Below, one piece after another: positions 27,240-36,347 of a stretch of DNA of 64,000 bases. The DNA comes from an uncultured beta proteobacterium (GTDB taxonomy: Bacteria; Pseudomonadota; Gammaproteobacteria; Burkholderiales; Burkholderiaceae_C). The stretch spans positions 1 through 64,000 of the forward strand of contig CAISLN010000063.1 in the NCBI GenBank assembly GCA_903886275.1, given 5' to 3'. The notes under the pieces are model-generated. The model was not told where the DNA came from. It ran no database searches and saw only the letters and a program-made list of their open reading frames with translations. The number at the start of each line of letters is the position of its first letter. Position 1 is the first letter of the stretch. Made by a program: the position numbers and the translations under genes.

Positions 27240-29045
27240 CTACGGGAGAAAGGTTTGTCCGGTGACGGCCTGCAGGGCATTGCGGATGTCCAGCCCCAGG
27301 TCGGCCAGATCGGCTCTGGCCAGACTGGCCTTCATGGCGTCCACCAGGGGCGTGGGCACCGCATCATGGGTGTCGTAGCTAGACAGCGCAACGGCAGCGG
27401 CCCGAAGCGCCTCTATATCGCCGGCCAGATCGGCCCAGGTCCAGATCGCGCCGAGGGCCGCAAGCCGGCTCGCATCTTTGGCGGAATGGGGGACCTCGCC
27501 GTCAAAGTCTTCGTAGCTGCGGATGATCCAGTAGCGCGCGCCCTTGGCAGCGCTTTGAGCGCCCTGGCCGTTCAAGGCATTGAAGGCGTCCAGCCGGACG
27601 CTGTCGTAGGGACCGTCCTGCGGCAAACGACTGGTGTCCACGCTGGTCAGATAGAGCTTTGCTGCCGCTCCGGTGGCGCTATCGGGGTACTGCAGCATGC
27701 CCCGTAGGATGCCAACAGCGGCCGGGGCGCGCAGGGCGATCTGTTCGGGATCGGTGGGAATCAGGTCCACAAGATAGGCGCGGTCTGCCGCAGAGAGCGG
27801 GCTGTCGGCTGCTGCCTGGTAGGCTGCGCGAAGCTTGATCAACGCGGGATCAGAGAGCGTGGAAGCGGTGCTAAGCAAGGCGGCACTGAGCATGCGGGTC
27901 TTGAAACTCTCCGACCCCAGGCGCAGTTCCAATTGCGATGCGACGTCGATTTGCGTCCAGTTCCAATAGTTGACGATATAGGCAATGAGCGCCGGATTCT
28001 CCGCCAGCTCGGCGCTGTCGAGCAGAGCGCCGAGTGCGGTCTCGTTCGTGAGGCGCGCCTGTATGCTTGCGTCAGAGCCGAGTTGCGCGGCCCGGGTGGC
28101 CAGGCGACGTGCGCCCCACTTGATCGGCATCTCCATTATTCTTGCAAGCTCGGCCGCGTTGGTAACGGGCAGGGTGGCGTCTATGAGCGCAGCGGTCAGC
28201 GGCACAAACTGGCTGTCGTTGCTCTTGGCCCATTGGCTTTTGTCCAAGTCCGCCTCATTGTCGGGCAACGCGTAGGCGCCAACCACTTTGGTGAACTCAT
28301 CGAGAATCGGCTGTGCGGGCTTCTGGTAGACCGGCAGTGCAACGCCTGCAAACTTAATGGCGATTTGCGCCTTCCACCAGTCAAGCCTGGGCTGCAGGTT
28401 GTTCTCGTTGTAGTCCTTCGTGCTGCTTGGCCAGACCCCGGTATGCTCCCTCCACCGGGGCGGCTCGAACTTGGTGGCACTGAGGTAGAAGTCCGCTAGC
28501 AATTGGCGCGTAACGGGCAGCAGTCCGTTGTTCGCGCGGTACTGCTCTAGGATGGTGTAGACCAGATTGGTCATGCCCATGTATGTGTCGGGCCAACGGA
28601 ACGGATAGTCGGGGTGGTGGACCGAGGGAGATGCAAACAAATGGCCAACGACCGGGCCATAGGCCTCGTGGGAGTAGCTGTCCTGGTACACATGGATGGC
28701 GATACCCAGCTTGGTCCGGTTGTTGGCCTTGAGCGCCATGTTGACGTTGTGCTTGGCCCAGGCACTGTGGCGCTCGGTCCAGGCTGCGCTATATGCCGAG
28801 TCGCAGGGGAAGTGGTAGAGGCGCCGCTGCTCGTCGCCTGAGGGCCACCGGATGGCGTCGGTGCGCGTATCCCAGTCGGTGTATTCGACCATCGTTGCAA
28901 TTTCCAGCGCCTCCGCTCGGCTAAATCCACTGTCCATGGCGATCACGTAAACGGTGTAGAAATGGCCGTCTGTGTCGTATGCGAAAGCGCCAGGGACGCA
29001 TAAAAAAATCCCCAAAAGCAGCAATAGTTCAGTCCGCAATTTCAT
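27240..29045 (-). CDS. Exported DUF6765-like protein (possible metal-dependent hydrolase fold)
   Basis: A 601-residue protein with a clear signal peptide (TELLLLLGIFLCVPGAFA, cut before YDTDG). The N-terminal 200 residues have conserved-looking histidines and aspartates: DTDGHFYTVYVIA, EYTDWDTRTDAIRWPS and HVYQDSYSHEAYGPVVGH. This pattern resembles DUF6765 and the helical zinc phospholipase C/S1-P1 nuclease fold, where such His/Asp residues bind zinc. The C-terminal two thirds are helical and alanine-rich with no recognised domain. It lies 64 bp upstream of the propeller lipoprotein gene and 43 bp after the FGE-like lipoprotein gene. Enzyme activity is an inference. Confidence 0.6.
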   Translation of the reverse strand: MKLRTELLLLLGIFLCVPGAFAYDTDGHFYTVYVIAMDSGFSRAEALEIATMVEYTDWDTRTDAIRWPSGDEQRRLYHFPCDSAYSAAWTERHSAWAKHNVNMALKANNRTKLGIAIHVYQDSYSHEAYGPVVGHLFASPSVHHPDYPFRWPDTYMGMTNLVYTILEQYRANNGLLPVTRQLLADFYLSATKFEPPRWREHTGVWPSSTKDYNENNLQPRLDWWKAQIAIKFAGVALPVYQKPAQPILDEFTKVVGAYALPDNEADLDKSQWAKSNDSQFVPLTAALIDATLPVTNAAELARIMEMPIKWGARRLATRAAQLGSDASIQARLTNETALGALLDSAELAENPALIAYIVNYWNWTQIDVASQLELRLGSESFKTRMLSAALLSTASTLSDPALIKLRAAYQAAADSPLSAADRAYLVDLIPTDPEQIALRAPAAVGILRGMLQYPDSATGAAAKLYLTSVDTSRLPQDGPYDSVRLDAFNALNGQGAQSAAKGARYWIIRSYEDFDGEVPHSAKDASRLAALGAIWTWADLAGDIEALRAAAVALSSYDTHDAVPTPLVDAMKASLARADLADLGLDIRNALQAVTGQTFLP

Positions 29046-29088
29046 GACATTCTCTCCAAAGTTGCTTGCACCAAGGTCGGGGCTTAGC

Positions 29089-29937
29089 TCATTGGGCCGA
29101 CGCCAACACCACGCGCAAGCCCAGGATGTTGACGCGACTGTCCGGAGCTATGGCGTCCCTATAGGCCGAGCGGCTGGCGTAGCTGTCGTAGTCCCAGCCG
29201 CCACCCTTGAGCACCTTGTAGGCACCTGTGGCTGGCCCGGTCGGGTCGGTCTGGGCCGCCGCCTCAAAGATGCCATAGCGGTCCTGGCACCACTCGATCA
29301 CATTGCCGGCCATGTCATACAGTCCCCAGGCATTGGGCAGCTTCAGGCCGACCGGATGGCTGGCGCGTGCGCTGCCGGTATCCGAGTTGCCTGCGTACCA
29401 GGCGTAGTTGCCTATGGCCAGGGCGCTCAGGTCGTCGCCCCAGTAAAAGCGCGTGCGGCTGCCGGCGCGGGCTGCATATTCCCACTGCGCTTCGGTGGGC
29501 AGGCGAAAGACTTTTCCGTTGGGACGATGGGCCGCCGTGATGGCATTGAGCTTGTCCAGAAAGCCGCTGCCGCTCTGGTTGATCTGGTCCCAGCTCACCG
29601 TCTCAACCGGCAGGGAAAGGTTGCCGGTAAAGAAACTGGGATTGCTGCCCATCACGGCCTGCCACTGCGCCTGCGTGACTTCATACTTGCCCATGAGGAA
29701 GGCCTGGCTGATGGTCACCTGATGCTGCGGACCTTCGTCGGTCGAGCGCTCTGGCTCGCCCATGGCAGAGCCCATCTGGAAAACGCCTGCGGGAATCTCC
29801 ACCATGTCCAGCGTCACACCCTCGGCCAACACAAAGGACTGCACGGAGTTGGTCTTGCCACTGCATCCGCTCAGACCTGCTGCAAGGCCCAGCAGCAGCA
29901 ACATGGCGCAACTGCCGAAAAATATAGGTCGCTTCAC
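29089..29937 (-). CDS. FGE-sulfatase-fold (SUMF1-like) lipoprotein
   Basis: A 282-residue lipoprotein: signal MKRPIFFGSCAMLLLL and lipobox LSGC. The body is a formylglycine-generating-enzyme-fold domain: VEIPAGVFQMGS, KYEVTQAQWQAVMGSNPS, RLPTEAQWEYAARAGS, GLYDMAGNVIEWCQDRY, VLKGGGWDYD and the closing GLRVVLA. The active-site cysteine pair of true FGE is not evident, as in most bacterial members that act as binding or other modifying proteins (EgtB/PvdO-like). It is 12 bp after the M49-like peptidase gene and probably cotranscribed with the exported proteins downstream. Confidence 0.85.
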   Translation of the reverse strand: MKRPIFFGSCAMLLLLGLAAGLSGCSGKTNSVQSFVLAEGVTLDMVEIPAGVFQMGSAMGEPERSTDEGPQHQVTISQAFLMGKYEVTQAQWQAVMGSNPSFFTGNLSLPVETVSWDQINQSGSGFLDKLNAITAAHRPNGKVFRLPTEAQWEYAARAGSRTRFYWGDDLSALAIGNYAWYAGNSDTGSARASHPVGLKLPNAWGLYDMAGNVIEWCQDRYGIFEAAAQTDPTGPATGAYKVLKGGGWDYDSYASRSAYRDAIAPDSRVNILGLRVVLASAQ

Positions 29938-29949
29938 GGTACACCTCGC

Positions 29950-31617
29950 TTACTGCTGGTTGGCGGGAACAAACTCCAATGGCACGCTGTGCTCTGCGGT
30001 GTCGAGCAGCCTTTGCAGCTCGGGGCGAATGTGGGCGTACTTGGCAATAAATTGCGCCGCAGCCTGCTTGTCGCCATCGCCTTCGAGCTTGATCAAGGTG
30101 ATCAGAAGCTTGCGCACGGCCTCGGTCATCTTGGGCGTGTCCATGGTGAAGCGCTGGCTGGCTGCATCAAAGGACAGGGCGCCTTCGTCCAGAAATACAT
30201 TCCAGGCAGCAGAGCGGATCACGCCATAGGCCGAGCCCATGCCAAAGCGGATCGAGCGCAGCGACTCGGCCATGAAGCCGGCGTAATGCTGCTCCAGCGG
30301 CAGCGTCACCAGGCCCTTGTCGATCAGGTAGGGCAGGTTGTAGAGGCCACCTATGTCGGCCTTGCCCTCTTCAATGGGGGAATAGGTTTCGCCCAGGGCT
30401 TCGCGCGGGCTGATGCTGCGGCCGTCCTTGAGCACCTCGCGTGGCCCCAGGGTGTGGCATACCTCGTGCATCAGCACCCAGGTGAAATAGGCCTCGTGCC
30501 GTATCAGACCTGCCACCTCCGGCGTCAGGATGGCTTGCGCCAAGGGCTCTAGCACCACGGTGCGCCTTGTGTTGAGGTAGTTGCCCAGCATGACCTTTTT
30601 GGAACCCTTGGCATCCCAGACCTTGGGGTCGTTGGGCAGGCTAAAAGCCACCGCCTCCATGATGGCGCGCCCCTGGCCCGCACGGCGTATATCGTCTGCC
30701 AGCAGCAGCGGCATCATGGTGTCGGCCTTGTAGACGGGCTTGTATTGGGCCTCCACAGGCAAGTTGGCCTGCAAGGCCGGTCCGGTGGATTTGTACTTGG
30801 CCAACTGCGCTGCCGCCGCTTGGTCCACGATCAGGACATTGGATTTATAAAACGCTTTTTGCCCCATGAGCTGGTCGTCATAGGTTTCGTGGGGTCCTAT
30901 GCTCAGGTCCAAATTTCCGCTCAGATCGATCCAGGCGATATTGGCGGCGTAGTAGTCGTCCGTCAGCAGGGCCTGGGCCTGCAACTCCAGGTAATGGCTC
31001 AGCGCAGGGCTTTGCGAGAGTGCCGCCGCCTCGCGCAGCACCCTGGCTGCAGGCCGCACAAATTCAGCGTATTCCAGATGGTAGGGAACCGCGACCAATG
31101 CAGTGCCACTGCGTTTGATCACCGTGAAAGGATCGAGCAGGGCCTTGGCCTGCTCGGGGTGGGCCGCCAGATAGGCCTCAAGTTCCGCCTTGCTCAGGTC
31201 GGGCGGGTACACATAGCCGCCTGGGGGGCGGGGCGTCAGCCCCACGATAGGCGCGAAATTCAGGAACCGGTCCCAGCGACCGTAGTTGGCATCGAGCAAG
31301 CTGTACGCAGCCCTGTCTGCCGCCTTGTTAGAGCCGGCCAGGCTTTGCCACAGCAGCTTGCCCTGTGGATCTACCTGGCGCCAAAAAGCGGCGTCCATAG
31401 AGGCCGAGGCTTCCACCATCTTGGCCAATACCGCTTTCTCCCAGCCCTGCAATGGCCCGTACAAGGGGCTTTGCGACATATCCCTTATCGGAAGTTTTGC
31501 AGCGCGCTCGATGATGTCGCTGGGATAGACAAGGTCGGATGGAAGGGGCGCCGTCGCGCCCGTTGGACTGAGCAAAAACAGCGTCGATAGGGCAAAACCC
31601 AGCATCACGGTTTTCAT
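29950..31617 (-). CDS. Exported M49-like (dipeptidyl-peptidase III-type) metallopeptidase
   Basis: The ATG at 31617 (MKTVMLGFALSTLFLL) begins a signal peptide ending GATA; the frame to 31722 adds an unlikely leader. The 555-residue protein has VLMHEVCHTLGP, a HExxH zinc site, and about 50 residues later SPIEEGKADIGGLY, supplying the third zinc-ligand Glu as in peptidase family M49. The classical DPP III has the longer HELLGH motif, so this is the HExxH variant often annotated as a DPP III-family protein. It is the first gene of the exported-protein operon. Substrate and endo/exo mode are not determinable. Confidence 0.8.
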   Translation of the reverse strand: MKTVMLGFALSTLFLLSPTGATAPLPSDLVYPSDIIERAAKLPIRDMSQSPLYGPLQGWEKAVLAKMVEASASMDAAFWRQVDPQGKLLWQSLAGSNKAADRAAYSLLDANYGRWDRFLNFAPIVGLTPRPPGGYVYPPDLSKAELEAYLAAHPEQAKALLDPFTVIKRSGTALVAVPYHLEYAEFVRPAARVLREAAALSQSPALSHYLELQAQALLTDDYYAANIAWIDLSGNLDLSIGPHETYDDQLMGQKAFYKSNVLIVDQAAAAQLAKYKSTGPALQANLPVEAQYKPVYKADTMMPLLLADDIRRAGQGRAIMEAVAFSLPNDPKVWDAKGSKKVMLGNYLNTRRTVVLEPLAQAILTPEVAGLIRHEAYFTWVLMHEVCHTLGPREVLKDGRSISPREALGETYSPIEEGKADIGGLYNLPYLIDKGLVTLPLEQHYAGFMAESLRSIRFGMGSAYGVIRSAAWNVFLDEGALSFDAASQRFTMDTPKMTEAVRKLLITLIKLEGDGDKQAAAQFIAKYAHIRPELQRLLDTAEHSVPLEFVPANQQ

Positions 31618-32064
31618 AGGAACAACCTGTTCGCTACTAGACTTCAGGAAATAGAAATTCCCCGTCTTGGTGGTATCTTGATTATTGATTCCGTACCCAG
31701 GCCGCATGAAAGATAGGCTCATGCCAAGGATGAATGGCGTATTCTTTTTCGAATCAGGTGAAGTCTAGTGACATAAGCGACCCAGAAACCATATTCGAAT
31801 TTCTTTCGATCGGCAGTCACTGGTCGAACTGACTTTTGTCAACCTCTCCTGTCTTGATAGCAAAAAATATCGGAAAAATGGTGCTTGCTGCACCAGACGC
31901 CAGAGACGCCGACCTGCCTGTGCGTTCAGGCAATTGCGAGCAACAATGGGGCGAGCAAGTTCAAATAAACCGCACAGCTTTCGATGCGATTGAGCGCAGG
32001 GGGTGTCTTTTTTTATAAGCTGTACGGAGTCCTTTGAGAACCCATGCCCGCGCGCTTCCATGCA
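31618..32064. other. Intergenic region upstream of the exported-protein operon
   Basis: About 450 bp between the M49-like gene start and the stop of the octapeptide-repeat gene, both on the minus strand. It must hold the promoter of the 31617-24166 operon. It is AT-richer than its neighbours. No RNA gene, strong hairpin or coding region is seen. Confidence 0.5.
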
Positions 32065-35000
32065 TCAGCGACTAAACAGGGTCCCTCCGATGTCGGGATT
32101 CTTTAGGCCCGGTAGCGTGAGTGATTGATTCGTTGACGGTGCCACGGCCATAGACACCGCCGTCTGACTGCCGTGGCTGTCAAACTGTTTCATCACATCG
32201 ACCATTGCGGCTACTGCCGCAAGTGTTGGAATAGTTGGTTGCACTGGATTGGTCGCGGCGTTTATGGTCGGAATGGCCATGGCATTGGACGTGTCGCTTG
32301 GGTAGTTAAAAGCAGTCATGGCTTGCGCCATGCTGCTTACACGGTCGGTCAAATTATTTTTGGCGTCCGCTGAAGTGAGAGTGGTACCTTGCGTCAATAC
32401 GGGCAGAGAAATGGTTTGCAGGGTGGGAGCGCTCTCGGCTGCCATCTGCAGCTCTGGCGCCATGTTGCCATTCAATGCCGCAATGGCGGCGTCAAGCGTT
32501 CCGGCCTGGGCCTGGGCCCCACCCTTGTCGGCCGCAAACCAAACGTCCGCCGCTGCATGGGTGGCACCGGCGGTTGTTTCATAACTCGCCACCAAGCCCA
32601 ACAGGTTTCCATTGTCTTTGTCGGTACCCACTGCCGCATTGAGATTGAGTTTTTTTATACCAAGCGAGTCGAGCGTACGCAGTTCACCCACACCGGTGAG
32701 ACCATCCGAGTTGCCGTCCACCCACACTTTCAGTGTGTCCCAAATCGCATCCGATTTGTCCACCACATTGTCTTGGTTGGTGTCATATGTCCGTAGCACC
32801 GTGTAGCCATCGTGGGCAGCCTGGCCGTTGGCCAATTTGGTTGCAGAACCAAACAACTCGGAGCCGTCATTGACCACGCCATCACTGTTGCGATCCAGCA
32901 CAAGCAAACCATCATCGTGGCTCACCCAGCCGGTGTTGATGTTCTTCCCGTCAGCCAATAAGTCAAACTTCACACCGTCGGCAATGCTCAGGGTTTTCAC
33001 CCCGTCGCCATTCAGATCAAGGACGATGGGAGTCACCATGCTTAGTTTGGGAATGAGCGATGGCGCGACACTGGCCAACTGCTGGGGCGTCAATGCTTTG
33101 ACTTGTGCAGGGACTAGCGACTGGAGCTGCTCACCGGTCAGCGCCCCAATTTGTGCGGGCTTCAATGCGGCGACTTGCTTGGGCGTCAGAGCCGCGATTT
33201 TGTCAACGCTGAGTGCGGCAATCCGGGCGGTGGTCAGGCCCGCCACAGCAGCAGCATTGATCTCCGATAAATGTGTGCTATCCAATGCGGCAATCTGGGC
33301 GTCGGTAAGGGCTGCGATCTGGGTGGACTTGAACGCTGCCATTTGGGCAGGCGACAGCTCTGCCAAATCGGCCACGTCAATCGCCTGCACCTGCGGGGAA
33401 CTCAAGGCACCCAGGGCCGCTGGGCTGAGAGCGCCAATCTGGGTATTGGTGAGTGCGGTGATCCGGCTTGCAGCCAAACCAGGCATCTGCGCGGCAGTCA
33501 ACCCGCTGATCGCAGCGTCAGAAATCAACTGGAGCTGAGGGTCAGTCAGCGCCGCAAATTGTGCGGGCCTCAATGCGCCGACTTGCTTGGGCGTCAAAGC
33601 CGCGATTTTGTCAGCGCCGAGTCCTCCAATCTGGGCCGCAGTCAGGCCCACCACAGCCGCAGCACTGATCGCCGAAAATTGTGCGCTGTCCAGCCCGGCG
33701 ATCTGGGCGTCGGTAAGGGCCGCGATCTGGGTGGACTTGAACGCCGCCATTTGGGTAGGCGACAGCTCTGCCAAATCGGCCACGTCAATCGCCTGCACCT
33801 GCAGGGAACTCAAGGCACCCAGGGCTGCTGTGCTGAGAGCGCCAATCTGGGTATTGGTAAGTGCGGTGATCCGGCTTGCGCCCAAACCAGGCATCTGCGC
33901 GGCAGTCAACCCGCTGATCGCAGCGTCGGAAATCAACCGGAGCTGAGGGTCAGTCAGCAGCGCCAATTGTGCGGGCCTCAATGCGCCGACTTGTTTGGGC
34001 TTCAAAGCCGCGATTTTGTCAGCGCCGAGTCCGGTAATATGGGCCTCGGTCAGGCCCACCATAGCAGCAGCACTGATCGCCGAAAATTGTGTGGGGTCCA
34101 ATGCGGCGATCTGGCCGGCGCTGAGGGCCGCGATCTGGGTGGACTTGAACGCCGCCATTTGGGCAGGCGACAGCTCTGCCAAATCGGCCGCGTCAATTGC
34201 CTTCAGCTGCAAGGAACTCAAGGCACCCAGGGCCGCTGTGCTGAGAGCGCCAATCTGGGTGTTGGTGAGTGCGGTGATCTGGCTTGCAGCCAAACCAGGC
34301 ATCTGCGCTGCAGTCAACCCGCTGATCGCAGTTTCAGAAATCGACTGGAGCTGAATGTCAGTCAGCACCGCCAATTGTGCGGGCCTCAATGCGCTGACTT
34401 GCTTGGGCGTCAAAGCCGCTGTTTTGTCAACGTCGAGTCCGGTAATCTGGGCCGCAGTCAGGCCCACCACAGCAGCAGCACTGATCGCCGAAAATTGTGT
34501 GCTGTCCAATGCGGCAATCTGGGCGTCGCTAAGGGCCGCGATCTGGTTGGCCTTGAAAGCCGCCATTTGGGCAGGCGACAGCTCTGCCAAATCGGCCGCG
34601 TCAATCGCCTGCACCTGCAGGGAACTCAAGGCACCCAGGGCCGCTGTGCTGAGAGCGCCAATCTGGGTATTGGTAAGTGCGGTGATCCGGCTTGCGCCCA
34701 AACCAGGCATCTGCGCGGCAGTCAACCCGCTGATCGCAGTTTCAGAAATCAACCGGAGCTGAGGGTCAGTCAGCGCCGCAAATTGTGCAGGACTCAATGC
34801 GCCGACTTGCTTGGGCTTCAAAGCCGCGATTTTGTCAGCGCCGAGTCCCGCAATCTGGGCCGCAGTCAGGCCCACCACAGCAGCAGCACTGATCGCCGAA
34901 AATTGTGTGGGGTCCAATGCGGCGATCTGGCTGGCGCTAAGGGCCGCGATCTGGGTGGCCTTGAACGCCGCCATTTGGGCAGGCGACAGCTCTGCCAAGT

Positions 35001-35469
35001 AGGTCGCGTCAATCGCCTGCACCTGCAGGGCACTCAAGGCACCCAGGGCCGCTGGGCTGAGGGCGCCAATCTGGGAGTTGGTGAGTACGGTGATCTGGCT
35101 TGCAGCCAAACCAGGCATCTGCGCGGCAGTCAACCCGCTGATCGCAGCGTCGGAAATCGACTGGAGCTGGGTCTCAGTCAGCAGCGCCAATTGTGCAGGC
35201 TTCAATGCGCCGACTTGTTTGGGCGTCAAAGCCGCTGTTTTGTCAACGCCGAGTCCGGTAATCTGGGCCGCAGTCAGGCCCACCACAGCAGCAGCGCTGA
35301 TCGCCGAAAATTGTGTGCTGTCCAATGCGGCAATCTGGGCGTCGGTAAGGGCCGCGATCTGGGTGGCCTTGAACGCCGCCATTTGGGCAGGCACCAATGC
35401 GGCGAGCTGATCGAGGGTCAAAGCCGCAATTTGCGCTGGCGAAAGTGAGTTAATGATCAATGTCGGCAA
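32065..35469 (-). CDS. Giant octapeptide-repeat protein with calcium-binding C-terminus
   Basis: A 1134-residue protein. The start is TTG at 35469, with GGGAG eight bases upstream; no earlier ATG fits. Residues about 9-800 consist almost wholly of an 8-residue repeat, consensus IAALTxxQ. These are organised into five near-identical 136-residue super-repeats of 17 octads plus a partial sixth. Residues about 830-1000 carry VLDLNGDGVKTL, LLVLDRNSDGVVNDGSELFG, TYDTNQDNVVDKSD and VWVDGNSDGLTG, EF-hand/RTX-like calcium loops typical of type I-secreted surface proteins. There is no N-terminal signal peptide, consistent with type I export, but no transporter gene is nearby. It is a probable surface adhesin or matrix protein. 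Confidence 0.8.
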   Translation of the reverse strand: MPTLIINSLSPAQIAALTLDQLAALVPAQMAAFKATQIAALTDAQIAALDSTQFSAISAAAVVGLTAAQITGLGVDKTAALTPKQVGALKPAQLALLTETQLQSISDAAISGLTAAQMPGLAASQITVLTNSQIGALSPAALGALSALQVQAIDATYLAELSPAQMAAFKATQIAALSASQIAALDPTQFSAISAAAVVGLTAAQIAGLGADKIAALKPKQVGALSPAQFAALTDPQLRLISETAISGLTAAQMPGLGASRITALTNTQIGALSTAALGALSSLQVQAIDAADLAELSPAQMAAFKANQIAALSDAQIAALDSTQFSAISAAAVVGLTAAQITGLDVDKTAALTPKQVSALRPAQLAVLTDIQLQSISETAISGLTAAQMPGLAASQITALTNTQIGALSTAALGALSSLQLKAIDAADLAELSPAQMAAFKSTQIAALSAGQIAALDPTQFSAISAAAMVGLTEAHITGLGADKIAALKPKQVGALRPAQLALLTDPQLRLISDAAISGLTAAQMPGLGASRITALTNTQIGALSTAALGALSSLQVQAIDVADLAELSPTQMAAFKSTQIAALTDAQIAGLDSAQFSAISAAAVVGLTAAQIGGLGADKIAALTPKQVGALRPAQFAALTDPQLQLISDAAISGLTAAQMPGLAASRITALTNTQIGALSPAALGALSSPQVQAIDVADLAELSPAQMAAFKSTQIAALTDAQIAALDSTHLSEINAAAVAGLTTARIAALSVDKIAALTPKQVAALKPAQIGALTGEQLQSLVPAQVKALTPQQLASVAPSLIPKLSMVTPIVLDLNGDGVKTLSIADGVKFDLLADGKNINTGWVSHDDGLLVLDRNSDGVVNDGSELFGSATKLANGQAAHDGYTVLRTYDTNQDNVVDKSDAIWDTLKVWVDGNSDGLTGVGELRTLDSLGIKKLNLNAAVGTDKDNGNLLGLVASYETTAGATHAAADVWFAADKGGAQAQAGTLDAAIAALNGNMAPELQMAAESAPTLQTISLPVLTQGTTLTSADAKNNLTDRVSSMAQAMTAFNYPSDTSNAMAIPTINAATNPVQPTIPTLAAVAAMVDVMKQFDSHGSQTAVSMAVAPSTNQSLTLPGLKNPDIGGTLFSR
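33070..35382 (-). repeat. Tandem 408-bp super-repeats (5 full plus a partial)
   Basis: The codon for the MAAFK motif recurs at 35382, 34974, 34566, 34158, 33750 and 33342, exactly 408 bp apart, each unit encoding 17 octapeptides. Copies are highly similar at the DNA level, pointing to recent amplification or homogenisation by recombination. The sixth unit decays after about 270 bp. Confidence 0.93.
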
Positions 35470-36185
35470 TTTCTACTCCCAAAAATATGCACCCAAATCC
35501 GTGACAGCAAGGCCTAGCGACAAGACTGAGGGCAACAAAAAACACTCCAGCCATTCGAAATCACTTGGCCGCATCGCTTGGCGGGAAGTGTCACACCCAA
35601 ATATTTGTCCCACCCATACAAATGGCGCAGGGTCATACGCACATCTATCGGTCGGCTATTGGAAAAGCAAGTGTTCGGCTCACAGATTCAGTACGCAGTC
35701 ATGAACAAGCCAATTTATATATCGGCGTCCAAGAACATCTCATCTGTTGCGGATAGAGAGCAGCCCAACCACCCTTCCTCTTGCGAGGGATGGGGTTTGA
35801 AGCTTTGCGTGCAAGGATTCCTCCTCGGTTGCCGATGCTTGGATCTTACGTCCGATGCAAGTACCTATAAAAATATAAAAAACATATTTTTATATTTTTT
35901 CACTGTGTTAAAGTAGGCCTCCTTTTTTTGAGGAATCGCGTTGCCCGGAAGAAAAATAGCTATCCAAAAACAACGCAACCTACAGTAGATGCAGACACTA
36001 TTGGATAGTCATGCTGCTTCTGTGCGTTATCAAAGACAGTCCGAGGCGCAACTGATACAGAAGCTCAGTTCCAACGCGCATTTGGAACTGCATCAAGAAC
36101 CGTACCCAGCAATTCACGCCTGCGGACCGACCCCTAGCGTCTCTCGATGCGCCCGTCGCGCAACTCGCCTTGTCCGGGCTGCCCC
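35470..36185. other. Non-coding region upstream of the repeat-protein gene
   Basis: About 700 bp with no credible gene. It contains an AT-rich palindrome (35869-35899), a CTATCCAA copy at 35960 facing an inverted copy at 36001, and the decayed region leading into the K+-channel remnant. Base composition around 35860-35940 is strikingly AT-rich compared with the rest, suggesting a foreign segment or a regulatory island. Confidence 0.5.
35869..35899. repeat. AT-rich 13-bp perfect inverted repeat
   Basis: AAAAATATAAAAA and TTTTTATATTTTT form a perfect 13-bp stem with a 5-base loop (ACATA), followed by one more T and CAC. It lies 400 bp upstream of the TTG start of the repeat protein. It could be a weak bidirectional terminator, an H-NS-type silencer target or a recombination scar. 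Confidence 0.7.
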
Positions 36186-36326
36186 ACCCCTCAAACCGCC
36201 TTGGTTTTGAAGCTGCGCTGAAAACGCTCCAGGCTATTGCCGCGGACAAACAGGATGTCGTCACCGGCGATAGCGAAGGCAGCATCAAACTCCACGATGC
36301 TGTCGCCGGCGCGCTCCACCGCCACC
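36186..36326 (-). pseudogene. Remnant of a second K+ channel/TrkA gene (C-terminal 45 codons)
   Basis: Read on the minus strand, this encodes VAVERAGDSIVEFD through to SFKTKAV and a stop (at 36191), closely matching the last 47 residues of the channel at 36726-38372 with several substitutions and a two-residue gap. The match ends abruptly at 36326, 21 bp from the antitoxin stop. There is no start and no rest of the gene. It is a direct-orientation duplicate, old enough to have diverged. Confidence 0.88.
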
Positions 36327-36347
36327 TAGCCTGATGGGCAACTCGCC

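Noticed and set aside
33070-35382. CRISPR array
   Set aside because: The repeats are in-frame coding units of 408 bp without spacers.
33271-35448. 725-residue plus-strand frame opposite the repeat protein
   Set aside because: Its repeats only mirror the octapeptide repeats; no start signal or calcium-loop continuation.
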